10,267 nucleotides of DNA from Victivallales bacterium. GTDB taxonomy: Bacteria; Verrucomicrobiota; Lentisphaeria; Oligosphaerales; Oligosphaeraceae. Made by a program: the position numbers and the translations under genes. Every line of letters starts with the position of its first letter. Position 1 is the first letter of the stretch. The stretch is from positions 1 to 10,267 of the forward strand of contig JAFRLP010000049.1 in assembly GCA_017431185.1 (NCBI GenBank). Reading direction: 5' to 3'. The notes beneath the pieces are model-generated. The model did not search any database and was not told the origin of the DNA. It worked only from the letters and a program-made list of their open reading frames with translations. Of the stretch, positions 1 to 5,265 are shown one piece after another.

Positions 1-1
1 G

Positions 2-127
2 ACAGACCACACGCCAGACACAATCGAACTGATTTTTGAAACAATCATCGCCATACCAACGCTAATAATCACCGCATACCTCATTGCGGGCGGAATCAAG
101 GAAGAACTCAGGAGGTATTTCAAATGA
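2..127 (+). CDS. 3' end of a small membrane protein gene (start lies outside the window)
   Basis: The frame beginning at base 2 is open from the left edge to a TGA at 125-127, giving 41 residues. The visible part has a hydrophobic stretch (about IIAIPTLIITAYLIAGG) followed by a charged end, KEELRRYFK. This looks like one transmembrane helix with a positive, probably cytoplasmic, tail. Its stop overlaps the start of the next gene in an ATGA arrangement, which supports a real coding frame with coupled translation. The 5' end is missing, so total length and any further helices are unknown. A phage holin-like or small accessory membrane protein would fit, but nothing identifies a family. Confidence 0.55.
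   Translation, partial: TDHTPDTIELIFETIIAIPTLIITAYLIAGGIKEELRRYFK
110..115 (+). promoter_or_regulatory. Consensus Shine-Dalgarno site for the 124-471 gene
   Basis: AGGAGG lies 8 nt upstream of the ATG at 124 and inside the end of the preceding reading frame (Arg-Arg codons). It fixes the start of the next gene. Confidence 0.8.
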
Positions 128-471
128 ATGAACCCAAATTCACGCCAGGGCCGTGGAGACGGACTATTACAACTGTGCCGAGCGTCTCCGAAGGTTACGA
201 CATTAGTCCAAACATAGTTAACTTGACAATTGGCGACAGGAACATACCGCTTGCAGCGATTGGGATGAACTCGACCGCAGAAACGATGGAGTTTTTTTGG
301 AAGATGGTCGCCAACGCGGCCCTGATAGCCGCCGCGCCCGAGATGTACGAGCTTCTTGACCGCATCAAGGGGATGCTGGAGATGTGCAGACTGGAGAACT
401 CCATAGACGCGGAGGCGGAACACGAGATTGACAGGCTGCTGGCGAAGGCCAGGGGGGAGGTGGAGAAATAA
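124..471 (+). CDS. Small phage protein with TPGPW and AAAPEMYELL motifs, function unknown
   Basis: This 115-residue protein starts at an ATG 8 nt after a consensus AGGAGG and overlaps the upstream stop (ATGA). Residues 7-11 are TPGPW, and residues 64-78 carry NAALIAAAPEMYELL, followed by a charged helical C-terminus. From recall, this pairing of an N-terminal TPGPW with a later AN(A/R)LIAAAPE(L/M) segment is widespread in small uncharacterised proteins of tailed phages, often in early or replication regions. No enzymatic motif, signal peptide or membrane segment is visible. The function is unknown. The family resemblance is from memory and was not checked by a search. Confidence 0.85.
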   Translation: MNEPKFTPGPWRRTITTVPSVSEGYDISPNIVNLTIGDRNIPLAAIGMNSTAETMEFFWKMVANAALIAAAPEMYELLDRIKGMLEMCRLENSIDAEAEHEIDRLLAKARGEVEK

Positions 472-485
472 GCTGCGTTGACGAT

Positions 486-734
486 GTGAAAACTTTGGTT
501 GATGCTGGCTACTCGTGCAATCCCTACTCCGGCGGCTGGACGAAGATAGTGGAAGAGGTGTATCTGAGCATTTTGCGGATTCACGGAGGCGAAGCTAGAA
601 TCTCGCTATGGGAAAAAGGGTTGCAGGTTAAAATGGAGTGGTGCCAGTCCGTAGCCAAGGCGATCGAGGCTGGCGAGGCGTTCCTGGCCGAGAGAACAGC
701 AGAACGCAAGGCCGACAGACCTGCTCCAGACTAG
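486..734 (+). CDS. Hypothetical small protein, GTG start
   Basis: The frame from GTG at 486 to TAG at 732-734 encodes 82 residues. The N-terminal part is enriched in aromatics and glycine (GYSCNPYSGGWTK, residues 8-20). The C-terminal third is alanine- and charge-rich and probably helical. The start is uncertain. The nearest purine-rich site, GGGGAGG, lies about 25 nt upstream, inside the end of the previous gene, which is too far for a good Shine-Dalgarno. The frame is also open further upstream. Size, strand and close spacing (14 nt) fit a cotranscribed accessory phage gene. I do not recognise the family and see no catalytic motif. Confidence 0.55.
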   Translation: MKTLVDAGYSCNPYSGGWTKIVEEVYLSILRIHGGEARISLWEKGLQVKMEWCQSVAKAIEAGEAFLAERTAERKADRPAPD

Positions 735-740
735 TTTTTA

Positions 741-806
741 TGGCGATGGTTGCGGCTCCACCCATTCTCCTCCCTCTTCTCTCTAACGGAGCTGCAACCT
801 TCGCCA
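741..806. repeat. Inverted repeat / hairpin 1 (18 pairs, 28-nt pyrimidine loop)
   Basis: TGGCGA (741-746) pairs with TCGCCA (801-806). After a T-T mismatch (747/800), GGTTGCGGCTCC (748-759) pairs with GGAGCTGCAACC (788-799), with one G-U pair. The 28-nt loop (760-787) is almost entirely C and T and contains CTCCTCCC, which resembles the anti-Shine-Dalgarno end of 16S rRNA. The left arm begins 6 bases after the stop codon of the upstream gene. Confidence 0.85.
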
Positions 807-811
807 CCCTT

Positions 812-896
812 TGGCCGTCGGAGAGCGAAACCCTCTCTTCCTATAATCAACATCGCGGATTAAAACTATAAACGCGACACGCTCCTTCGACGGCCA
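812..896. repeat. Inverted repeat / hairpin 2 (nested stems)
   Basis: TGGCCGTCG (812-820) is a perfect complement of CGACGGCCA (888-896). Inside it, GAGCG (823-827) pairs with CGCTC (880-884), and TCGCG (853-857) pairs with CGCGA (873-877) around an AT-rich 15-nt loop. The 25-nt left side of the inner loop (828-852) carries CCCTCTCTTCC followed by TATAAT. Confidence 0.75.
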
Positions 897-902
897 TCCC
901 CA

Positions 903-978
903 TTGCACGGGATAGCAGCCTTTTTGACAGTTTTTTCCATGCGACAAGCGGTTTCCTCTTGTGTCGTTTCCCGTGCAA
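903..978. repeat. Inverted repeat / hairpin 3
   Basis: TTGCACGGGA (903-912) is a perfect complement of TCCCGTGCAA (969-978). An inner stem can form between CGACA (942-946) and TGTCG (962-966). The terminal loop includes TTTCCT (952-957). The unpaired left side holds two T runs (921-925 and 931-936). Confidence 0.75.
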
Positions 979-1013
979 CTTCTTCACATTCCAAAGGAAA
1001 AACACAACAGCAG

Positions 1014-1205
1014 ATGAAAGAGATAAAAATCATAGTCAAGATAGCCACGGGACCGCCGACGGAGGAACAGAAGCGCCTTGAGAGGCAGGACAGCTATTTC
1101 TTCGGACAGTTCCTAATGGAAGCACTAAACAAAAGGAAAGAAAAACATGACAGCGAAAATCACGGGAATCAGCGTGCAGGACTTCAAGCGGGTGAAGCTG
1201 GTTGA
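1014..1205 (+). CDS. Short hypothetical protein overlapping the ATPase start
   Basis: ATG at 1014 follows an AAAGGAAA tract (993-1000) by 13 nt. The frame runs to TGA at 1203-1205, giving 63 residues. The first 40 residues (starting MKEIKIIVKIATG) look like a short beta strand followed by a charged helix. The last 19 overlap the start of the ATPase gene by 59 bp and are probably little constrained. This frame is also open upstream to about 903, but no ribosome site supports an earlier start there, and the upstream part would run through the hairpin region. No family is recognised. It could be a leader-type ORF coupling translation into the ATPase gene. Confidence 0.45.
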   Translation: MKEIKIIVKIATGPPTEEQKRLERQDSYFFGQFLMEALNKRKEKHDSENHGNQRAGLQAGEAG

Positions 1206-1905
1206 AATCCAGCCGTGCGAAAACGGCCTCACCATCCTGGGGGGCAGGAACGCCCAGGGCAAAAGCAGCGTATTGGACGCGATTGCATACGCATTGGGCG
1301 GCGAGGCTTTCAGGCCAAGCGACATCAACAACCACGATGCGGATGGCAACGCCAGGATAAGGGTTGAAATCGACGGGCTGGTTGTCGAGCGGGCGGGCAA
1401 GAACGGCGCCTTGAAGATCATCGACAGCAGGGGCATGCGGGGAAACCAGACGCTTTTGAACGAAATCGTATCCAGGTTTGCACTGGACCTGGGGACATTC
1501 ATGCAGGCCAACGACACGGAAAAGGCGAAACTGCTCCTGAAGATGTTTCCACAGCTTGAAGGCGCACTTGCGAAGCTGAAGGCGAAGGCGGACGCAATAC
1601 GAGTGCAGCGGGCGGACTGGAACCGCGACAGGAAAAGGATGCAGGCGCAGTTCGACGCAATGCCGAAGGAGGACGCGCCCACCCAGGAAATCAACGTGCT
1701 TGTCATCCAGGACCAGTTGGGCGAGGCAAACGCAGACCGAATGAAAGCCATGAATGAGAAGGTTGAAATCAACAGCCTTGAGAACCAGGCCCTGGCGGAG
1801 GACGACAGGCCACACAGGCGGAGAACAAGGAAAGACAGCTTGACAAGCTGCTTGAGGAGTTCGAGACACAGCAGACGGCGGAACGCCAGAAGCTGCTTGG
1901 CATGA
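1147..1905 (+). CDS. SMC/Rad50-like AAA ATPase, N-terminal part (frameshifted)
   Basis: ATG at 1147 has a clear AGGAAAG site (1134-1140) upstream. The N-terminus is a typical SMC/Rad50-type ATPase head: beta strands around ISVQDFKRVKLVEI, then Walker A GRNAQGKS (residues 33-40), then SSVLDAIAYALGG. From about residue 125 the chain becomes coiled-coil-like. The last ~34 residues (from about 219, arginine- and serine-rich, ending RSCLA) do not resemble the rest. The other frame over the same bases encodes a coiled coil continuing into the next ORF. The simplest reading is one ancestral ~496-residue ATPase broken by a 1-nt deletion (or 2-nt insertion) between about 1782 and 1812. Such proteins act on DNA ends or structures during phage recombination. 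Without the C-terminal half this fragment lacks the signature motif and Walker B. Confidence 0.8.
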   Translation: MTAKITGISVQDFKRVKLVEIQPCENGLTILGGRNAQGKSSVLDAIAYALGGEAFRPSDINNHDADGNARIRVEIDGLVVERAGKNGALKIIDSRGMRGNQTLLNEIVSRFALDLGTFMQANDTEKAKLLLKMFPQLEGALAKLKAKADAIRVQRADWNRDRKRMQAQFDAMPKEDAPTQEINVLVIQDQLGEANADRMKAMNEKVEINSLENQALAEDDRPHRRRTRKDSLTSCLRSSRHSRRRNARSCLA

Positions 1906-2636
1906 TCGCCCTTCTCAACCAGCAGTTGCGGGAATTCGACGAGGCGGCTCCTGGAAAACGCCAGGAAATCAAGACGGCGCGGCTGAAGTCGAAGGCCGAG
2001 GCCGAGGAACACAGGGCGAAGGCGGAAGCGTTGAGAAAGGATGCCGAGGAGCGCAAGACGAGGAACGACGCGAAGCTGGCAACGCTTCAAGGCAGGATAG
2101 AGGAACTGCAAGCCCAGGCAAGGACCGCCACGGAGACCAACGAGAGCGTCAGGCGGAACAAGGCGAGGGAATCACTGTACAATGAGATTCAGGCTTTGGA
2201 CGTGAACATTGCTGGCTACACAAGGAGCCTTGTGGAGATAGAGGCGGCAAGGACGGCGCTCTTGCAGGAGGCGCAGTTGCCATTGCCTGAATTGAGCATC
2301 ACCGAAGACGGAAAACTGCTCTACCGTGGGCAGGAATGGGACTGCATGAGCGGGTCCGAGCGGCTGAAAGTCGCCACGGCTATCTGCATGAAGGCAAAGC
2401 CAAACTGCGGATTCGTCCTTATCGACGGCCTTGAGGCCATGGATCGGGAGACGCTTGAGGAGTTCGGGAAATATCTTGAGAGCCAGCGAATGCACGGGAT
2501 AGGAACCATTGTCGGAGACAACGCCGCCACCGTCATCATCGAGGACGGACGGGTCACGGGGCCAGTGGACGAGCCCACCCTTGAAGAGGAAATCACAAGG
2601 CAGCTTCAAGGCGAAGCTGAAGACAACAACCAATAG
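1902..2636 (+). CDS. SMC/Rad50-like AAA ATPase, C-terminal part (frameshifted)
   Basis: The listed start is ATG 1902, overlapping the stop of the upstream fragment as ATGA, but the same frame is open back to about 1782 and encodes coiled coil there too. Residues 1-125 form a charged coiled coil rich in Glu, Lys, Ala and Arg, without a CxxC zinc hook. Residues 148-161 contain the ABC/SMC signature region (CMSGSERLKVATAI), and residues 169-181 a Walker B-like strand (FVLIDGLEAMD, D175). The end (TIVGDNAATVIIEDGRV) matches the usual last strands of the head. No good Shine-Dalgarno precedes 1902, so expression as a separate chain would depend on reinitiation. Functional ATPase would need both halves to associate, or frameshifting. 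Confidence 0.8.
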   Translation: MIALLNQQLREFDEAAPGKRQEIKTARLKSKAEAEEHRAKAEALRKDAEERKTRNDAKLATLQGRIEELQAQARTATETNESVRRNKARESLYNEIQALDVNIAGYTRSLVEIEAARTALLQEAQLPLPELSITEDGKLLYRGQEWDCMSGSERLKVATAICMKAKPNCGFVLIDGLEAMDRETLEEFGKYLESQRMHGIGTIVGDNAATVIIEDGRVTGPVDEPTLEEEITRQLQGEAEDNNQ

Positions 2637-2639
2637 CAT

Positions 2640-2645
2640 AGGAGA
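2640..2645 (+). promoter_or_regulatory. Shine-Dalgarno for the acidic-tail gene
   Basis: AGGAGA lies 8 nt upstream of ATG 2654, in the 17-nt gap after the ATPase stop. It confirms that start. Confidence 0.7.
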
Positions 2646-2653
2646 AAACAGCC

Positions 2654-3085
2654 ATGCAGAAGGAACAAAAGACAATTCGATTGCAATGCCATTTCACTGA
2701 AGAGGAACGCAGCATAATCGCCACGGAGATGGTGACGAAGATGCAGGAACTTGGAGAGCTTGACAAGACGCTGAAAAACATGACCTTGAAGCTGAAGGCG
2801 CAGATGGCGCAATGCAACAGGGAGATTGAGAAACGCGCAATCTGGATCAAGGACGGCTACGAATATCGCGAAGTTGAATGCGAGGTCACTTTCAACAGGC
2901 CAGAAAGGGGCAAGAAGGAAATTTTGCGCACGGACACGGGCGAGACGCTTGTTTGGGCAATGACGAACGAAGAAAAAGCGGACCTCTACTACAACGCGGA
3001 CGAGAACGAAGAGGACGAAGACGAAGAGGCCGACGACGAAAAGGAAGAAGACGAAGAGGAAGAGGAGGACGGGGACAATGTTTGA
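2654..3085 (+). CDS. Phage recombination-locus protein with a highly acidic C-terminal tail
   Basis: This is a 143-residue protein. Residues 1-62 appear helical and charged, with a possible short coiled coil at 22-62. Residues 63-112 include IWIKDGYEYREVECEV and RTDTGETLVWAM, which look like a small beta fold. Residues 116-141 are almost all Glu and Asp. I recall similar unnamed proteins with a GYEYREVECEV-like strand and an RTDTGE motif beside phage recombination genes, but I could not check this. It lies between the ATPase and the exonuclease and overlaps the exonuclease gene by 8 bp, so a role as a partner of one of them is plausible. The acidic tail could mimic DNA or contact a basic DNA-binding protein. 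No catalytic motif is evident. Confidence 0.8.
   Translation: MQKEQKTIRLQCHFTEEERSIIATEMVTKMQELGELDKTLKNMTLKLKAQMAQCNREIEKRAIWIKDGYEYREVECEVTFNRPERGKKEILRTDTGETLVWAMTNEEKADLYYNADENEEDEDEEADDEKEEDEEEEEDGDNV
3017..3059 (+). repeat. 13-bp direct repeat in the acidic-tail coding sequence
   Basis: GAAGACGAAGAGG occurs at 3017-3029 and again at 3047-3059, exactly 30 bp (10 codons) apart in the same frame. It encodes repeated Glu-Asp-Glu-Glu. This suggests the tail can expand or contract by slippage or recombination. Confidence 0.8.
3063..3068 (+). promoter_or_regulatory. Shine-Dalgarno of the exonuclease gene, embedded in acidic-tail codons
   Basis: AGGAGG lies 9 nt before ATG 3078 and is formed by Glu-Glu codons of the upstream gene, so the tail sequence also serves as the ribosome site for the nuclease. 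Confidence 0.75.
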
Positions 3086-3887
3086 AGGTAGAGTTTTCCA
3101 CGAGCCAGAGGCGGAGTACCACGCCAGGAGCAAAAGCGGAGAGATGCTATCATCCCACATGTTGCAGCGTTTTGCGCAGATGCCCTACAAATACTGGGCT
3201 ACCATCACGGGACGCTACGAGGAGCCCGACAAGGCCGACTATGCGTTTGGGCGTGCTGCCCACAAGCTAATACTGGAAGGGCCCGACGCCTTCGAGGCTG
3301 CCTATACCGTTTCAGACGGCCCCATCAACGAGCGCACTGGCAAGCCATACGGCAAGGAGACGAAGGCATACCAGGACTGGTTGTCGCTCCAGGGGACGGA
3401 GATTGTCACGACCGCCGACTTCGAGGTCATGGATGCAATGCGCCAGTCGATAACGGGCCACAAGGGCATCAGCGAATTGCTGAAGGGCGATGGCGAGGCG
3501 GAATGCGTCGCCAGGGCGGAGGTTGACGGCGTTAAGTGCCAGATAAGGCTTGACTACTTCGACCCGATGGCGGGCATCATCGACCTGAAGACATGCAGGG
3601 ACATCGCCTTCTTCGAGACGGACATGAGGGCGTTCGGCTACTGCTACCAGATGGCGTTCTACCGCCGTGTGCTGAGGGAGGTCACGGGCCGCGACTATCC
3701 TGTTTACATGATAGCGGTTGACAAGACGGACTTCCACGTTGCGGGCTACTGGCTTATCCCAGGCGCGGAGCTTGACGTTGCGGAGCGCGTCAACGAGGCG
3801 ACCATCAGAAGGCTGAAGGAGTGTAGAGAGGCTGGCGTTTGGCCGACGGGCTACGAGCAGAAGCAGATATTCACACTAAACAAATAG
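3078..3887 (+). CDS. PD-(D/E)XK exonuclease, RecE/DUF3799-like
   Basis: This 269-residue protein resembles the phage RecB/RecE-type nuclease family (PDDEXK_12, formerly DUF3799). Visible landmarks are SSHMLQRFAQMPYKYW (25-40), which is typical of the N-terminal helix; FGRAAHKLILEG (57-68) with the G-x-x-x-H motif; an acidic residue at E140 or E142; IRLDYFDP (156-163) with D159; IIDLKTCRD (167-175), the D-x-K catalytic strand (D169, K171); and the conserved Q191 region YQMAFYRR. These suit a metal-dependent 5'-3' double-strand exonuclease that makes single-stranded tails for recombination. ATG 3078 overlaps the upstream gene by 8 bp and has AGGAGG 9 nt before it. The neighbouring Sak4-like ATPase and DUF669 protein support a recombination role. 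A Cas4-type iron-sulfur cluster is unlikely because no conserved cysteine set is seen. Confidence 0.9.
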   Translation: MFEGRVFHEPEAEYHARSKSGEMLSSHMLQRFAQMPYKYWATITGRYEEPDKADYAFGRAAHKLILEGPDAFEAAYTVSDGPINERTGKPYGKETKAYQDWLSLQGTEIVTTADFEVMDAMRQSITGHKGISELLKGDGEAECVARAEVDGVKCQIRLDYFDPMAGIIDLKTCRDIAFFETDMRAFGYCYQMAFYRRVLREVTGRDYPVYMIAVDKTDFHVAGYWLIPGAELDVAERVNEATIRRLKECREAGVWPTGYEQKQIFTLNK

Positions 3888-3891
3888 GAGG
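3886..3891 (+). promoter_or_regulatory. Shine-Dalgarno of the Sak4-like gene, overlapping the upstream stop
   Basis: AGGAGG begins within the TAG stop of the exonuclease gene and lies 5 nt before ATG 3897. Confidence 0.8.
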
Positions 3892-3896
3892 TTGCA

Positions 3897-4670
3897 ATGT
3901 CGATACTTGACACGTTGCAGAGGGGCAAGACCCCGAAGCCGCCGATCATCCTGCTCTACGGACAGGAGGGCGTCGGCAAATCCACATTCGCCGCGAAGGC
4001 GCCGAAGTGCGTATTCATCCCGACGGAGGATGGATTGAACGAGATCGACTGCGTGAAGTTTCCGGTTTGCAAGAGCTACAGCAGCTTCAAGCAGGAACTC
4101 CAGGCGATCCGAGACGAGGAGCACGACTTCGAGACGCTGGCGATAGACAGCATATCGGCGGCGGAAAGAATGCTCTTCAAGGGCATTTGCGAGAAGTACG
4201 GAGTAAACAACATCCTTGACGCGGCTGGCGGGTACGGGCGCGGGTACAAGGAGTATTCCGACGAATGGCTTTCAATCTTCGATATACTGGCGGAAATCCG
4301 AGACAGGCGCAAAATGTCAATTATTCTGATTGGCCATTGCGACGTTGTGAGGGTTTTCAGCCCAAGAATCGGCCAGTACGACCAATTTCAGCCCAGGCTT
4401 TACAAAAAAGCAATGGACATCCTTGTTGAATCCACGGACGGCGTTTTCTTTGCGACGCGTAAGGTCAGGAAGACAGAGGAAAACGCGGGATTTGGTAAGA
4501 AGGACGTGAGGACGGAGGCCATAGGGCGAGACGGAGGCGACCGAATCATCATCACCGACGGCGGCGGAATCGACGGGCCGCAGATAGCAAAGAGCCGATT
4601 CCAGGGAATCCCGCAGGAGCTGCCGCTTGACTGGAACGCTTTTCTGACGGCCTGGCAGGCCACACTATAA
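3897..4670 (+). CDS. Sak4-like phage recombination ATPase (AAA_24, RecA/RadA-like core)
   Basis: This 257-residue protein has a strong P-loop GQEGVGKST (22-30), a Walker B-type strand FETLAIDSI (78-86, D84), and a third strand MSIILIGHCDV (140-150), as in RecA/RadA-like cores. Length and order match the phage nucleotide-binding family called AAA_24, which includes Sak4 single-strand annealing recombinases. By established knowledge of that family, Sak4 promotes ATP-dependent annealing or pairing of single-stranded DNA and works with a single-strand-binding protein. Here the next gene is a DUF669 SSB-type protein and the previous one an exonuclease, so the gene order itself supports this role. 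The start is firm: AGGAGG at 3886-3891. No lid-type or zinc elements are seen. A non-recombinase AAA_24 function cannot be excluded. Confidence 0.85.
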   Translation: MSILDTLQRGKTPKPPIILLYGQEGVGKSTFAAKAPKCVFIPTEDGLNEIDCVKFPVCKSYSSFKQELQAIRDEEHDFETLAIDSISAAERMLFKGICEKYGVNNILDAAGGYGRGYKEYSDEWLSIFDILAEIRDRRKMSIILIGHCDVVRVFSPRIGQYDQFQPRLYKKAMDILVESTDGVFFATRKVRKTEENAGFGKKDVRTEAIGRDGGDRIIITDGGGIDGPQIAKSRFQGIPQELPLDWNAFLTAWQATL

Positions 4671-4692
4671 CAGGAAACACGGAGAAAATCAG

Positions 4693-5265
4693 ATGGCACA
4701 ACTAGGACAAATCGACTTCAACGAAGTACATGCAAGCGACGAGCTGCTTCCTGCTGGGGAGTACACGGCAATTATCGTCGCATCGGGGGCAAGGTCCGAG
4801 GACCCGCAGACGAAGGAGGGCTTTGTCATCAGCAAGAGCGGGAAAGGCGCATACCTGCCAATGACATTTGAAATCATCGACGGCGAATTCAAGGGGCGCC
4901 AGGTCAGGAAGAATTTCAACCTCCAGAACGCCAACCAAGACGCTGTGAGGATAGCCAGGCAGGAAATGAAGCAACTCCTTGTCGCCTTGAATTGGGACTT
5001 TGCCAGGAAGCCAGGCGGGCCAGAGGACACGAGCGAGCTTCACATGATACCGCTGGTTGTCAAGATTGCCCAGGTGGAGAACAGGCAGACGGGCGAACTC
5101 CAGAACGAAATCAAGAAGTTCATCATGCAGGGCGGAGGCACGGCGCACATCGCGCAGCCCGTGGCGGCGCCCATCGGAACGGCGCCGATGGCGAAACCGT
5201 GGGAGAGAAAGCCAGCCGTCGTATCACCACCGCAGCTTGCATCCACGGAGGCGCCCAAGGAATGA
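4693..5265 (+). CDS. DUF669 protein, probable single-stranded DNA-binding protein
   Basis: This 190-residue protein carries the DUF669 pattern: LPAGEYTAIIV (19-29), YLPMTFEIIDGEFKGRQVRKNFNLQNAN (54-81) and the following helix DAVRIARQEMKQLL (83-96), then a final strand region LVVKIAQVENR (121-131). In phages, DUF669 proteins lie beside Sak4-type ATPases and are regarded as OB-fold-like SSB substitutes. The C-terminal 40 residues (about 150-190) are rich in Pro, Ala and Gly and end acidic (APKE), which recalls the flexible tails of SSBs that recruit partners. A GGAGA site precedes ATG 4693 by about 8 nt. The stop overlaps the next start (ATGA), so it is probably translationally coupled to the resolvase. 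Confidence 0.85.
   Translation: MAQLGQIDFNEVHASDELLPAGEYTAIIVASGARSEDPQTKEGFVISKSGKGAYLPMTFEIIDGEFKGRQVRKNFNLQNANQDAVRIARQEMKQLLVALNWDFARKPGGPEDTSELHMIPLVVKIAQVENRQTGELQNEIKKFIMQGGGTAHIAQPVAAPIGTAPMAKPWERKPAVVSPPQLASTEAPKE
5171..5191. repeat. Short inverted repeat in the DUF669 linker
   Basis: CCATCGG (5171-5177) and CCGATGG (5185-5191) flank a 7-nt loop within the Ala/Pro-rich linker codons. It could form a small mRNA hairpin. No T-tract follows, so it is not a terminator. Confidence 0.5.

Larger units (their letters stand above)
741..978 (+). ncRNA. Candidate structured RNA or leader: three consecutive large stem-loops
   Basis: Three adjacent inverted repeats tile 741-806, 812-896 and 903-978 with linkers of only five or six bases, so nearly the whole gap is accounted for by pairing. 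Stem lengths by eye are 18 pairs with one mismatch, 9 plus 5 plus 5 nested pairs, and 10 plus about 5 pairs. Apical and internal loops are C/U-rich. This arrangement would suit a phage small RNA, a 5' leader controlling the downstream recombination genes, or single-strand DNA structure at an origin. I do not recognise a known RNA family. The strand is assigned + only because every gene is on +. No clear promoter or terminator was found. Confidence 0.45.
735..1013 (+). other. Non-coding, pyrimidine-rich interval in an otherwise gapless operon
   Basis: About 280 bases separate the stop at 734 from the next plausible start at 1014. Neighbouring coding strands are purine-rich, but this stretch has several C/U-rich tracts (760-787, 831-842, 931-938, 951-960) and an AT-rich core near 841-872. 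I find no convincing protein frame with a ribosome site. It contains the three hairpins listed separately. A perfect TATAAT at 842-847 and a perfect TTGACA at 924-929 are both present, but neither has a partner at correct spacing. Confidence 0.7.

Noticed and set aside
842..847. Perfect TATAAT as a promoter -10
   Set aside because: No -35-like hexamer at 15-19 bp upstream; the nearest TTGG-type hexamer (811-816) is 25 bp away. It lies in the hairpin 2 internal loop.
924..929. Perfect TTGACA as a promoter -35
   Set aside because: No TATAAT-like sequence 16-18 bp downstream; the bases there are GC-rich (around AGCGGT).
896..936. Rho-independent terminator from ATCCC/GGGAT followed by T runs
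   Set aside because: The stem has only 5 pairs and the first T run begins 7 nt after it. The sequence is better explained by the 10-bp hairpin 3.
1795..1812. Programmed -1 ribosomal frameshift in the ATPase
   Set aside because: No X-XXY-YYZ slippery heptamer and no obvious downstream stem at the break. A mutation or sequencing error is simpler, so it is kept only as an alternative.
1036..2111. Long open frames on the minus strand (277 and 328 codons) opposite the ATPase gene
   Set aside because: They mirror a purine-rich, codon-biased + strand gene with clear ATPase motifs. Their products are Leu/Ser/Arg/Phe-rich with no family motif and no ribosome site.
2878..3270. 130-codon + frame rich in Arg and Gly overlapping the acidic-tail gene
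   Set aside because: It is the +1 reading of GAR repeats (giving RRRGRRR) with no ribosome site. The acidic frame and the exonuclease frame account for the region.
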